This document shows, piece by piece, positions 1 through 8,791 of a stretch of 64,000 bases of DNA. A program made the position numbers and the translations under genes. This DNA is from Desulfobulbaceae bacterium (GTDB lineage Bacteria; Desulfobacterota; Desulfobulbia; Desulfobulbales; SURF-16): the NCBI GenBank assembly GCA_002868945.1, contig PKTX01000006.1:133801-197800 (forward strand), given 5' to 3'. How positions within the stretch are numbered: position 1 is the stretch's first letter; the number at the start of each line of letters is the position of its first letter. Below the pieces are notes generated by a model. The model saw only the letters and a program-made list of their open reading frames with translations. It had not been told where the DNA came from and searched no databases.

Positions 1-702
1 GGTTATGGGCTGTAGCCCCTCATCATTTTCCAGGTCGGCGCGATTTTCCGCTGTCGGCCTGTTCAGCAGTTTCTCCGCCTTTTGCCAGTCCATATAGAGC
101 GGGCTGACCAGCCCTTCGTCATAGGCCCTTTTCAGGTGGCCGCTGAAATTGGCGCCGCAGAGGCGGCTGCCCGCTTCGGCCAGATAGTTCCAGACATGGG
201 AGGGCTGTCGTTCCAATCTGCTGTTGATCAGTTCGCCAAAATAGGTGATAACGCCGGTGGGGCTTGTTTCCCCCCAGGCGGTCAGACAGAGCAGGGCCTC
301 AATGCCTGCCGCCCTGACAAAGGGATCGACACGGTTGTCTTCAACCAGCTCCTGGATGGCGCTGATCTCGCCGTCACTGACTGCGGCCAGCAGCTGGCCC
401 AGGCTCTCGGTGACCACATCGCCGGTAAGGGCAATGGCCTTTGGTCCCTGTTTGAAAAAGGTGAGCAAGGGCGGTAGGGCCCGCGGTTCACGAAACTGGG
501 CCAGAAGAAACATGGCATAGAGAAAACCGTAGTCATGCCGACGCTGGGCCAGGCCGTCAATATCGCGGCCGGCCCGGTCAAGCAGGTCGATAAGGTGGGG
601 CGTGATCTCCTTTTGGCGGCGTGCCGCAGCCTGCAGGGCTGATGTGGGCAGGACGCCGGCCGTGGTTCGGGTGAATGTGGCGATGATCGTATCTATTTCC
701 AT
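1..702 (-). CDS. DUF1186 domain protein, 3' end outside window
   Basis: This gene is missing from the ORF track because it runs off the left edge without a stop. Reading the minus strand from the ATG at 702 gives 234 uninterrupted codons, beginning MEIDTIIATFTRTTAGVLP. The pattern of an N-terminal LPxxALxAAxxxxxEITPxLIxLL segment followed by HDYGFLYAMFLLAQFREPRA and repeated helical pairs matches the DUF1186 family of HEAT-like proteins, whose function is not known; many members end in a SEC-C motif that would lie beyond the edge. It follows trmO on the same strand with a 45 bp gap, so the two may be co-transcribed. The family call is from memory of the pattern and was not searched. Confidence 0.78.
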   Translation of the reverse strand, partial: MEIDTIIATFTRTTAGVLPTSALQAAARRQKEITPHLIDLLDRAGRDIDGLAQRRHDYGFLYAMFLLAQFREPRALPPLLTFFKQGPKAIALTGDVVTESLGQLLAAVSDGEISAIQELVEDNRVDPFVRAAGIEALLCLTAWGETSPTGVITYFGELINSRLERQPSHVWNYLAEAGSRLCGANFSGHLKRAYDEGLVSPLYMDWQKAEKLLNRPTAENRADLENDEGLQPIT

Positions 703-747
703 GGCAACCTCGCTGCCGGGCTGGTTTTTTGAGAGACCTCGCAGAGG

Positions 748-1455
748 TCATAAGGGCCGCACGCTCTTGACCATAATAGTCTTGCCGTGCACGGCAAAGC
801 GGATATTGACATCCCAGAGGGTGAGGCCATACTCACGCTCATCCTCATGATAGGCGGGCCGCGGGTCGTTTGTCAGGACCTGGCTGATTAATTGCTGCAG
901 GGGGCGGCCCTGTCGTTCTTCATAGTGTTGGCAGAAATCGAGAACCTCGGGAGCAAAGATGATGTCGAGCGAAGATGTGGGTGGTGGAGCAAAGCCGTTG
1001 TCGGCATCTGCCGGACTGTCGCTGTAGGGCACATAGGGTTTGATGTCCACAACCGGGGTCCGGTCAAGGAGATCGACGCCCGAGACATGAATGGTAACGC
1101 CGCTGCCCTCGGCGACAATCTCCTCCAGGCGAACCACGGAGCTGCCCAGGAAATTGGGGCGTTGCGGTGAGCGGCTGGCAAAGACGCCCACCCGTTTGTT
1201 GCCACCGAGCCGTGGCGGCCGCACCATGTTTTTCCAGCCGCGCGCCACGGCCTGGTGGAAGATAAAGAAGACCCATATATGGGAAAAGGCCTCCAGCCCC
1301 TGGACGGCCTCGGGCCGATTATAGGGCGGCAGCATCTCCAAACTGGCGGTGGCGGCCGGCACCAGACCGGCCTGGCGCGGGATGCCGAACTTGTCGGTGA
1401 AACAGGAGCGGACAATGGCGATGGGCTCCATGGTTATTGTTGCTGTGTGTTTCAT
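748..1455 (-). CDS. trmO: tRNA (N6-threonylcarbamoyladenosine37-N6)-methyltransferase TrmO
   Basis: This is a TsaA/YaeB-family protein (UPF0066), known in E. coli as TrmO, the SAM-dependent enzyme that methylates t6A at position 37 of a Thr tRNA. The core motifs are visible: PIAIVRSCFTDKFGIPRQ at the N-terminus, LEAFSHIWVFFIFH, the RPPRLGGN..GVFASRSPQRPN block and VDLLDRTPVVDIKPYVPYSD. The ORF track extends to 1572, but the ATG at 1455 gives 235 residues, the family length, and leaves the divergent mutY start free; an ATG at 1431 is a second option. It is transcribed divergently from mutY. Confidence 0.88.
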   Translation of the reverse strand: MKHTATITMEPIAIVRSCFTDKFGIPRQAGLVPAATASLEMLPPYNRPEAVQGLEAFSHIWVFFIFHQAVARGWKNMVRPPRLGGNKRVGVFASRSPQRPNFLGSSVVRLEEIVAEGSGVTIHVSGVDLLDRTPVVDIKPYVPYSDSPADADNGFAPPPTSSLDIIFAPEVLDFCQHYEERQGRPLQQLISQVLTNDPRPAYHEDEREYGLTLWDVNIRFAVHGKTIMVKSVRPL

Positions 1456-1516
1456 GGCCTGTAAAGTAACGGCTCTGCCGGCATTCGACAACGCTATTTT
1501 GACCGGCAAAGCAGTG

Positions 1517-2638
1517 ATGAACACCTCAATTCGTGTGAAGAGTATGCCATACCTGGAGCAAAACTTTAGCAAGCGGCTCTTGCGCTGGTTTCAGGAGAAC
1601 CAGCGCGATCTGCCGTGGCGCCGGACCTACCATCCTTACCATGTCTGGATTTCAGAGATCATGCTGCAGCAGACCCAGATGGAGCGGGTGGTTGCCTATT
1701 TCTCCCGATTTATCAGGCGCTTTCCCGATATCGCCGACCTGGCACGGGCTGATGAGGATGAACTCCTCAAGTTGTGGGAGGGGTTGGGCTACTACAGTCG
1801 GGCCCGCAACCTGCACCGGGCCGCCAGGATGCTGGCCGATCAGGGTGGTCGGCTGCCGGAGAGCTATGAGGAGCTGATCAAGCTGCCCGGCATCGGTCCT
1901 TATACGGCCTCGGCCATCATGGCCATTGCCTATAACCGGCCCCATACCGTGCTGGATGCCAATGTCGAGCGGTTCTTCGCCCGTCTGCTTGATATTGATA
2001 AACCGGTTAAAGACAAGGCTGTCATCCGCCAGATCCGCAGCCGTGTGGCAGAACTCCTGCCCCCGGCCCAGCCGCGTGCCTTTAATCAGGCCCTCATGGA
2101 GTTCGGCGCCCTGGTCTGCAAGCCGGGCCTTGCCAATTGCGGTATCTGTCCCTTTCAGAAGGGGTGCCAGGCCTTGCGGGCCGGCACGGTGGGGGAACGC
2201 CCGGTGCTGCCCGTGCGCAAGGCCACGGTTGCCATTAACATGGCCTGCGGTCTGGTTAAGCGCCGAGGCAGGTTTCTCATTCAGAAGCGGTGCAGCAATG
2301 ATGTCTGGGCCAATCTCTGGGAGTTTCCCGGCGGCTGCCTGGAGCCGGGCGAAAGTCCGGAACAGGCCGTGGTCCGCGAGTATCAGGAGGAAACCGAGCT
2401 GGGGGTGCGGCCCACCGCCAAGATCGCCACAGTGCGGCACTCCTATATGAATTACCGCGTCACCCTGCACGCTTTTTTCTGTGACTTGCTGGCCGATCAG
2501 GGGGAGCCGGCCCTGCATGCCGCCCAGGAGGCGCGCTGGGTGACCACGCATGAGTTGGATAACTACGCCTTTCCGGCCGGGCACCGCAAACTTATTGCCT
2601 ACCTGCAGGAGACAAGTCAGAGTTGGTCCGGAAGGTAA
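1517..2638 (+). CDS. mutY: A/G-specific adenine glycosylase MutY
   Basis: MutY removes adenine mispaired with 8-oxoguanine. The protein has the HhH-GPD glycosylase domain (PWRRTYHPYHVWISEIMLQQTQ, then LPGIGPYTASAIMAIAY and LDANVERF with the catalytic Asp), a C-X6-C-X2-C-X5-C [4Fe-4S] loop (CKPGLANCGICPFQKGC), and a C-terminal MutT-like recognition domain. That domain keeps an almost complete Nudix box (GGCLEPGESPEQAVVREYQEE). The ORF opens at 1349 inside trmO, so the start was moved to the ATG at 1517 (373 aa); an ATG at 1544 is also possible. The order and lengths of the domains are normal for the family. Confidence 0.93.
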   Translation: MNTSIRVKSMPYLEQNFSKRLLRWFQENQRDLPWRRTYHPYHVWISEIMLQQTQMERVVAYFSRFIRRFPDIADLARADEDELLKLWEGLGYYSRARNLHRAARMLADQGGRLPESYEELIKLPGIGPYTASAIMAIAYNRPHTVLDANVERFFARLLDIDKPVKDKAVIRQIRSRVAELLPPAQPRAFNQALMEFGALVCKPGLANCGICPFQKGCQALRAGTVGERPVLPVRKATVAINMACGLVKRRGRFLIQKRCSNDVWANLWEFPGGCLEPGESPEQAVVREYQEETELGVRPTAKIATVRHSYMNYRVTLHAFFCDLLADQGEPALHAAQEARWVTTHELDNYAFPAGHRKLIAYLQETSQSWSGR

Positions 2639-2731
2639 CGTGGCCAACAGGACTTGCATCTTGCGGCGCTGCTCAAAAAGGTATGCTTTGACGGGAGTTA
2701 TTTGCGGCCGGAGCCGCACAGGAAAGCAATC

Positions 2732-2770
2732 ACAAGGCCCCGCACCCGATGTTGTCGGGGGGGGCCTTGT
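2732..2770 (+). terminator. Hairpin downstream of mutY
   Basis: A perfect 10 bp inverted repeat (ACAAGGCCCC / GGGGCCTTGT) encloses a second short stem (CCCGA / TCGGG). It lies about 95 bp past the mutY stop. There is no good U-run after it, so it may be a weak or Rho-assisted terminator. Confidence 0.4.
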
Positions 2771-3387
2771 TGGTTGAGGAGGATTTTGGCCAGACCGATG
2801 GCTGGTTATGATCGATACCCGCGGCCAAAACCAGAGCTGATGTCTGTCCGGAAATGGCCCCTTCTCCCGATCTTCAGGAGTCTCGCAAGCTTGCTTACCT
2901 CGTCATGCTCAAAAAATAATGCTTGCGATATCAAACATATGTCTGCACGGTACGCCCACTTCTTTCAGGAGGACTTATTTTTTTGCACTCCTTGATCGTA
3001 AGCAGGTAAGCGAGCCTGCGCAATACCGAGTTGACCCCTTGCTGGACAGACACTAGCTGGCGGGATGTGTCCTATGGTGTGTGAGGCAAGATCTGCCTTG
3101 TCCAGTCTCGTATGGCCTCTTTCAGCACTCTTGACGGGTGAACCCTTCTTTTCCGGTAAAAAGCGATTTCCTTGCACGCCGTTGCCATATCTGGTCATGG
3201 CAATCAAATCTTATCGAATTCTCAGAAAATCTTGGTCCTGCCTGTGCCCCCTTTCTCACACGGAACGTGGCAAGATGGGGGAGAGCTGTGCGCTCTGATA
3301 ACCGGCGCCGTGTGCCGCCTCAGGCGTGACGCGATTGAACCGGGGTGTGTCGGCTGCACAGCAGATTGCTTGATGGAAATGGGGGCA
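2771..3387. other. Non-coding stretch with degenerate repeat fragments
   Basis: About 600 bp without a convincing gene; the short ORFs here lack ribosome sites and look like noise. It contains phrases such as GGAGTCTCGCAAGC and GGTAAGCGAGCCTGCGCAATACCGAG that resemble blocks of the repeat elements at 25.2, 46.4 and 54.9 kb, so it is probably decayed repeat sequence. Confidence 0.4.
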
Positions 3388-3612
3388 CTAGATCCCTGAC
3401 ACGGCCTTGAACCAGCTGCCGACAAAGTGGAGGATACCGCCGGCGCTCATGATACCGCCGACAAAGCAGCTGACCACCCAGGCCCCCAGCACGCCAACTC
3501 CCATGAAACCGGCTCCACAGGCGGATCCCTTCAGGATATCGGTGCCGATACCGTCGGTTACCAGACCTGCACTGTCGACCTTTGATTTGACTAACATATT
3601 CATTATTTTCAT
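3388..3612 (-). CDS. Small Gly-rich hydrophobic peptide, function unknown
   Basis: The 74-residue product has a short polar N-terminus (MKIMNMLVKSKVDSAG) and then a long stretch dominated by Gly, Ala, Val and bulky hydrophobics (FMGVGVLGAWVVSCFVGGIMS, ending WFKAVSGI), enough for one or two membrane spans, with two Cys. A strong Shine-Dalgarno (AAAGGAGG) sits 5 nt before the ATG, which is the best argument that it is a real gene. It is isolated by long intergenic stretches on both sides. The profile is like a small membrane protein or a bacteriocin-like peptide, but no known family was recognised and no maturation or immunity gene is adjacent. Confidence 0.6.
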   Translation of the reverse strand: MKIMNMLVKSKVDSAGLVTDGIGTDILKGSACGAGFMGVGVLGAWVVSCFVGGIMSAGGILHFVGSWFKAVSGI

Positions 3613-3955
3613 GCATCCCTCCTTTGGTTTGGATGAAGTTGATCTTCATTTCACAGTAAAGGAATTTAGGAAGGTCTGCAAGCAAATTTTTGCGTAAAAA
3701 CAATAAGTTAGCTATCAATTTGCGCTGTCAGGAAAGCCTGAATTGGCAGGGGTGAGCATTGGCGTCAGTCGCGGGTGTCGCAATTCTTAAAACCGCAGTT
3801 GGTAAGACGTGTCGATCTGTTGTTCGGCTGGGTTGGTCAGAAGGGGTGGCAGGGGAGCGGGACCGGGAACCGGCAGGGCCAGCTGTGCGGATGGAGTGGT
3901 GGAGTGGAAGAAGGCAGGTGCTTTGAGGGAAGTGGCGCAACTGGAGAGTAGCTCC
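3613..3955. other. Intergenic region with a 6-5-6 palindrome
   Basis: No gene was seen here. A perfect palindrome ATGAAG-TTGAT-CTTCAT lies at 3633-3649, just upstream of the ribosome site of the small peptide gene, and could be an operator or an mRNA hairpin. The rest is non-coding in all frames examined. Confidence 0.4.
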
Positions 3956-4411
3956 TCAGGCGTTGCTGCTCTTGGAGAGGGCTTTTTCGTTGCCGCTGTC
4001 GGCAAGGTCCCGGCCTGCCTCAAGCATGGCCTTGATATAGACCTCGCAATGCTGACAGCTCTCCATGCCCTTGCGGCAGGCCGATGATGTTCGTTGCCAG
4101 CAGGGAATGGAGCGGTCAATATAGGCCTCGCACCTTTCACGTTTGTCAGGCGGACATTTGGTGATCTGCCAACAAGGGGTGAGGTCGAGGAGCATTTTTA
4201 TGCCCGGAATACTGATGCCCTTGTCATGGATCAGGGCGCGCAGACAGCTGATCCATTCGATATCGTTGTTGGAGTAGTAGCGTTTGCTCTTCATGCGTGC
4301 CGGTTTGATGAGTCCCTCTTCTTCATAGATCCGCAGGGTTCTGGGATGGACGGAGAGGAGTTTGGCGGCAACACTGATCGGGTATATTGGCAGCCCATTA
4401 TCTACAGCCAT
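3956..4411 (-). CDS. MerR/HspR-like regulator with Cys-Trp tail
   Basis: A 151-residue regulator. The N-terminal half is a MerR winged-helix domain very like HspR (PISVAAKLLSVHPRTLRIYE, then RYYSNNDIEWISCLRALI and GISIPGIKMLLDL). The C-terminal half has two copies of a CW...C...C..Y pattern (CWQITKCPPDKRERCEAY and CWQRTSSACRKGMESCQHC), which suggests a metal or Fe-S site, though a structural role is possible. The start at 4411 was chosen because the extra 32 N-terminal codons of the ORF do not resemble the family and a GAGGA lies upstream of it. It lies 137 bp downstream of the multihaem cytochrome on the same strand, so it could sense redox or metal state and control that gene; this is inference. 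Confidence 0.8.
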   Translation of the reverse strand: MAVDNGLPIYPISVAAKLLSVHPRTLRIYEEEGLIKPARMKSKRYYSNNDIEWISCLRALIHDKGISIPGIKMLLDLTPCWQITKCPPDKRERCEAYIDRSIPCWQRTSSACRKGMESCQHCEVYIKAMLEAGRDLADSGNEKALSKSSNA

Positions 4412-4548
4412 AGAATGATCCTCTTGTATTGGCAACGCCGCGAGCCTGCCCGGGACCGCCCATAATAAGGGGGCCAAGGCAGGCGGGAGTTGATAATAAA
4501 AAACCAATGCGGCAGAGGGGACAGTGTACCCTCTGCCGCCTGTACCGG

Positions 4549-6006
4549 TTAATACCCAGCGAGATTAGCAAGGACCTCGGGATTTTCTTCTTCCTCGGCT
4601 AGAATGATATGACAGGTGTCGCAGTCCTGGCTGATGGTTTTGCCCGAGGCCGTGACATGGGAATCGTCATGGCACCTGAAACAGCCTGAATCATCCTTGT
4701 GCCCCAAGAAATTTCGATAGGTGTTCCAGCCAATGCGCATCTCCGGGAAGACATTCTCCGTGTAGGCCGCCTGTACGCCGGCGATGGCCTGCTCCAGGAG
4801 GGGCATCTGCTTTGCCACCAGCTCCGGATATTTCCGGCCATACCAGGTGCGCAGCCCGGTGGCGATGCTCTTCTTCGCCTCTTCCTGACTGGCATATTCC
4901 TGGGTGATTAAATCATACCCCATTTTTTTGATATAGGGGAGGTCTTGGGAAATTTCACCGTGGGACAGCTTATGGTCCAGGGCCTCATTCGGGCCGACAT
5001 AGATATGGGTAGGTCTGTTGTGGCAGTCGATGCAATCCATCAGGCGGCTGCCGGCGTCGTGCTCGTTTTCGCCGCGCGGCTCTGATGTGTATTCGTCGCT
5101 GCTAAAGACAAGCTGGGTGCCGTCCGCCTTGCTGAGCGTCACCTCGCTGATCTGCTCTCGGCCGCGGTCCGCATGACGATAGGTAATCTGGTTGTCCGGG
5201 GAGACGTGCCAGTGGATACCATGGGCTTCGGCCCCCCGATAGCCGCCGGAACCGATCTTCATGAGTAAAACGGTTTGGACATGGGTATTGTTTTCGTCCG
5301 GCAGGTATTTATCGATGGCCTTTAGTTTGTCGCCGTGGAACAGTTCGGGGCGATGGCACTCTTCGCAGGTTTCGCGGGCGGGCCGCAGACCGTGGATAGG
5401 GGTCTCGATGGGCCGGCTGAAATTACCGGTGGCCACGGCCAGTAATTGCCGGGAGCCGGAAATTTTCGATTTGACAAACCATTCGGCACCCTTGCCTATA
5501 TGGCATTCAACGCAGGCCACTCTGGAGTGAGGAGAATTTTTGTAGGCCGTGTGTTCCGGCTCCATGGCAGAGTGACAGAACTGGGCGCAGAATCCTACTG
5601 ATTCAGTAAAGTGGTAACCGGAGTACGAGGTCAGGGCAATGATGAAAATGTTGGCAAAGGTGAGGGCCGTAATCAGAAAGATCAGTTTCCTGAGCTTGGC
5701 AAAGCGGTCAGGAGAGGTGAACTGGTCCTTGAGATAGGCAAAGGTAAAGAGGCCGATATCCTCCTTGCCCTTGAAAAAAAAGATACCGATAAATATGAGA
5801 AGCAGGCCGGCGATAAAGAGTGGTCCGAGAACCAGATAGGTTATGAAGCCGAAATAAATGTTGTGGATTGTGCCATGCAGATCGAGAATGACCGAGACCA
5901 GCAGAATTGGGAAGGTAACGGTTGTGATGATGGCGCCTGTCAGGGAAACCTTGCTATGCTTCATGCCTTTCATAAATGCTTTAATACTGTCTGATAATTG
6001 AACCAC
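4549..6006 (-). CDS. NapC/NirT-family multihaem cytochrome c, membrane-anchored
   Basis: This is an inner-membrane quinol-linked cytochrome. Three hydrophobic segments near the N-terminus (SLTGAIITTVTFPILLVSVI, the ITYLVLGPLFIAGLLLIFIG region, and LIFLITALTFANIFIIAL) precede the haem domain. Six haem-type motifs are visible: an unusual CX3CH (CAQFCH) followed by CVECH, CEECH, CIDCH, CFRCH and CDTCH. The first CX3CH-S-x-M-x-PE pattern is normal for this branch. The ORF is drawn from a TTG at 6045, but GGGAGG lies 7 nt before a GTG at 6006, which is the better start (485 aa). Its natural electron acceptor cannot be read from the sequence. Confidence 0.88.
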   Translation of the reverse strand: MVQLSDSIKAFMKGMKHSKVSLTGAIITTVTFPILLVSVILDLHGTIHNIYFGFITYLVLGPLFIAGLLLIFIGIFFFKGKEDIGLFTFAYLKDQFTSPDRFAKLRKLIFLITALTFANIFIIALTSYSGYHFTESVGFCAQFCHSAMEPEHTAYKNSPHSRVACVECHIGKGAEWFVKSKISGSRQLLAVATGNFSRPIETPIHGLRPARETCEECHRPELFHGDKLKAIDKYLPDENNTHVQTVLLMKIGSGGYRGAEAHGIHWHVSPDNQITYRHADRGREQISEVTLSKADGTQLVFSSDEYTSEPRGENEHDAGSRLMDCIDCHNRPTHIYVGPNEALDHKLSHGEISQDLPYIKKMGYDLITQEYASQEEAKKSIATGLRTWYGRKYPELVAKQMPLLEQAIAGVQAAYTENVFPEMRIGWNTYRNFLGHKDDSGCFRCHDDSHVTASGKTISQDCDTCHIILAEEEENPEVLANLAGY

Positions 6007-6083
6007 CTCTTTTCCTCCCTTGGCCTCTGTCAGGTTGCTTTGCAAAAAAACAGGATCTCTCCTGCGCCTTCTTTTTGCGAAAT

Positions 6084-6112
6084 AGAATATCGGGCTTTAG
6101 AGAAAAAAACAA
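6084..6112 (-). promoter_or_regulatory. Candidate promoter of the multihaem cytochrome gene
   Basis: On the minus strand TTGTTT is followed after 17 nt by TATTCT, about 80 bp before the proposed GTG start. The -10 box is good and the -35 box is moderate. Confidence 0.4.
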
Positions 6113-6277
6113 TGTAATTTTAAGTATTTACGTGACAGTTTTGGCTGACAGGATTGCCGCGATTTCGATTGGCAGGATTGTGAAATGTTTGAATCTGGTC
6201 CTGTTGCGGAAATTTGTATTTCCGCTTACGGTCTGTCGGAGATGGATGCCCGCCTCCAGTCGGCAGCCATCTCGGCG

Positions 6278-8128
6278 CTACCCGGCAGCCAGACAGGAGC
6301 TGCTTTCGCAGAGAGGGGTATTGGTTCCATCTTCTGACAGTTTTTTTGTGCGGGAGCACTCAAAGATTATTTCCAGTTCCTCGCTATCCAAGGTCTCGGT
6401 TTGCAGTAGAGTTTCGGCCAGGTGTTTGAGAAAGGATCTGTGGCTCTGCAAGGTGGCGTGGGCAATCTTGTTGCACTCCGTCACCAGTCGGCGGACGGTC
6501 TTGTCGATCTCCCGGGCCGTGAATTCACTGAAGACCATCTGGCTCTCTCCCCCCAAAAAACCTTCTTCGGCCCGGCTGTAAGCCAGGGGACCAATCTGGT
6601 CATCCATGCCCCACTGGCAGACCATTTTGGTGGCAATCTGGGTGGCGCGCAGCAGGTCATCTTCGGCCCCGGATGTTTGTTGAGTCAAGGCGATTTTCTC
6701 GGCAGCCCGACCAGCGAGCAGAATGGTGATCCAATTGAGGAGATACTCCTTGTTATAGGTGTAGCGATCGGTAAGTTGCTGCTGTTGTGTGTGGCCCATG
6801 GCCTTGCCGCGGGGAATAATGCTGATCTTCTGAATGGGATCGGTGTTGGGAAGCAGGCGGGCCAGAATGGCATGACCGGCCTCGTGATAGGCCATGGTGC
6901 GGCGCTCATCCGCGTTGATAACCATGCCCTTTCGTTCGGCACCCATCATGATACGTTCGATGGCGGCGTGGAAGTCCGATTCATAGATGCCATCCTTGTC
7001 GTTGCGGGCGGCAATAAGGGCAGCTTCATTGACCAGATTTGCCAGTTCGGCGCCGGTAAATCCAGGAGTTTTTCTGGCGATTTCCGCCAAATCAACATCC
7101 CGGGCCAACTCCACCAGGGTGGCGTGCACGGCGAGAATCTTCAGGCGACCCTTGAGATCGGGTGGATGGATGGTGATCTGCCGATCAAAGCGTCCCGGTC
7201 GCCTGAGGGCCGGATCAAGGATGTCGGGCCGATTGGTGGCGGCCAGAACAATGGTGGTGTCATACCGGCTGAAGCCATCCATCTCCACCAGGAGGGCGTT
7301 CAGGGTCTGGCCCCGTTCGTCTTGACCGCCCACACCACTGCCCAGGCTGCGGTGGGCGCCCACCGCATCAATTTCATCAATGAAGATAATACAGGGGGAA
7401 TTTTTTTTTGCCTCCTTAAACAGGTCACGGACGCGGGAGGCACCGACACCGACAAACATCTCCACAAAATCCGAACCGCTGATGCTGTAAAAAGGGACCT
7501 GCGCCTCTCCGGCAATGGCGCGGGCCAGCAGAGTTTTACCGGTGCCGGGCGCTCCCTGGAGAAGAATACCTTTGGGGCTGCTGGCTCCGAGGCGGGAAAA
7601 AAGTTTGGGGTTCTTCAGAAAATCAATAATCTCCTGGAGCTCCTCCTTGGCCTCCGGGATACCGGCCACGTCACGGAAGGTCACCTCGCGTTCACCGGGG
7701 GCCAGGCGCACCACCTTGTCTCTGGCAAATTCGCTGGTGGATTCTTCCTGGCGTTGCGAACGGGGCTGGCCCCAGGCGATGGCCATTATCATCAGGGTAA
7801 AGCCGGCAGCCAGAAAGGTGACGATGAGTTGCCAGAGGGCCAGGGGGCGCGGTTCAGCACTCATCTCAATGCGGCTTGCGTCCAGCTCGGCCATAAAGGC
7901 GGCAATATCCGGGATAAAGCTGGCGAGCCGGCGATTATGCTGGTCGACAAAAATTACCTCATTGCCGCGCAGATGAATTTTCCGTATTTCATTCTGCTCC
8001 AGGCTGTTGACAAACTCGGAATAGGATACGTTGGGTAGACGGTGTTCTATGTGCCAGATGAAAATGGCAAAAGCGCCAAGACAGGTGATGATGATGGTGG
8101 CAAAGGAGATATAGAAACTTCGAGCCAT
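6278..8128 (-). CDS. ftsH: ATP-dependent zinc metalloprotease FtsH
   Basis: FtsH is a hexameric membrane AAA+ protease that degrades misfolded membrane proteins and regulators. Visible features in order are an N-terminal membrane helix ([17 protein letters not shown]), a periplasmic loop, a second helix ([19 protein letters not shown]), Walker A GAPGTGKT, Walker [10 protein letters not shown], the SRH region ([21 protein letters not shown]) and the zinc site HEAGH. The ATG at 8128 gives 616 aa, a normal length; the upstream 13 codons in the ORF are not needed. The C-terminal tail is rich in Ser, Thr and Cys and not conserved. A 7 bp-stem hairpin (GCGGAAA/TTTCCGC, 6206-6225) lies downstream but lacks a U-run. 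Confidence 0.96.
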   Translation of the reverse strand: MARSFYISFATIIITCLGAFAIFIWHIEHRLPNVSYSEFVNSLEQNEIRKIHLRGNEVIFVDQHNRRLASFIPDIAAFMAELDASRIEMSAEPRPLALWQLIVTFLAAGFTLMIMAIAWGQPRSQRQEESTSEFARDKVVRLAPGEREVTFRDVAGIPEAKEELQEIIDFLKNPKLFSRLGASSPKGILLQGAPGTGKTLLARAIAGEAQVPFYSISGSDFVEMFVGVGASRVRDLFKEAKKNSPCIIFIDEIDAVGAHRSLGSGVGGQDERGQTLNALLVEMDGFSRYDTTIVLAATNRPDILDPALRRPGRFDRQITIHPPDLKGRLKILAVHATLVELARDVDLAEIARKTPGFTGAELANLVNEAALIAARNDKDGIYESDFHAAIERIMMGAERKGMVINADERRTMAYHEAGHAILARLLPNTDPIQKISIIPRGKAMGHTQQQQLTDRYTYNKEYLLNWITILLAGRAAEKIALTQQTSGAEDDLLRATQIATKMVCQWGMDDQIGPLAYSRAEEGFLGGESQMVFSEFTAREIDKTVRRLVTECNKIAHATLQSHRSFLKHLAETLLQTETLDSEELEIIFECSRTKKLSEDGTNTPLCESSSCLAAG

Positions 8129-8281
8129 GTTGGCACCCGTGTCAAATTGAAGCGGTAAGGGAGGCACAACCCGGTGCGGGCCACCGGATTGAATGATCGG
8201 GGATCGGAACGAGTGGGCGGCGCAAAAGGACCGGAGGCATGCCGAGTCTGTCTGGTCTGCGGGGCGGCATCGGTAATGACA

Positions 8282-8503
8282 TTACCAGAGGGCGATCATG
8301 CAGCGGATGGAGACGATGGCCAGACAGAGCAGGGCGCCTGTTGAAAAAAGCAATCCGGCCAGGAAGACGGTGCTGAGACAGGCCATGGTAATTTCTGACG
8401 CCAGGTTGGCCGGGGGGCGCGGATCCATGGTGGCATGGTGTCGCCTGTGGCGGGCCTTGGCTATTGCTATGGCGATGACCTGTCTATATGGGAGTGATTT
8501 CAC
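8282..8503 (-). CDS. Small membrane protein upstream of ftsH
   Basis: A GTG at 8503, with GGAGG 4 nt upstream, opens a 73-codon frame. It has a basic N-terminal half (KARHRRHH) and a C-terminal stretch long enough for one membrane span (CLSTVFLAGLLFSTGALLCLAIVSI). It precedes ftsH on the same strand with a gap of about 150 bp. A perfect palindrome GGTAATG-A-CATTACC (8272-8286) overlaps its stop codon. No family was recognised. The ribosome site and membrane pattern support a gene, but the evidence is modest. Confidence 0.45.
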   Translation of the reverse strand: MKSLPYRQVIAIAIAKARHRRHHATMDPRPPANLASEITMACLSTVFLAGLLFSTGALLCLAIVSIRCMIALW

Positions 8504-8791
8504 AGCTCCTCCGTGCATCCCTCTGGCGCATGTCTCTTGTGGGCAGCGCGAATTCATGCCTGAGATAGTGTGCGGTTCCACTCTTTATTGTAGGGCGGAC
8601 GACCTGCAAATGCAACAAAATAAAAACAGAAAAACAAGTAGATAGCTCACAGCCACAGGTGGTAGAAATGCGAGAGGCGGGCGTGTGGAGAAAAAGCGGA
8701 AATTGCGGTGTAGCAAAAACGTGCAAATGACAGATATCCCTTCCGTGCTGTTGTTTGTCTGGGGCAGGCGCTGCGGCGGCGCAGAGGGGGA

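Noticed and set aside
3787-4140. 117-residue minus-strand ORF
   Set aside because: Its first half is out of frame within the MerR gene and the rest is low-complexity Pro/Ala; no ribosome site.
6422-8038. 538-residue plus-strand ORF
   Set aside because: It is antisense to ftsH; the composition is a shadow of GC-rich codons and no motifs or ribosome site were seen.
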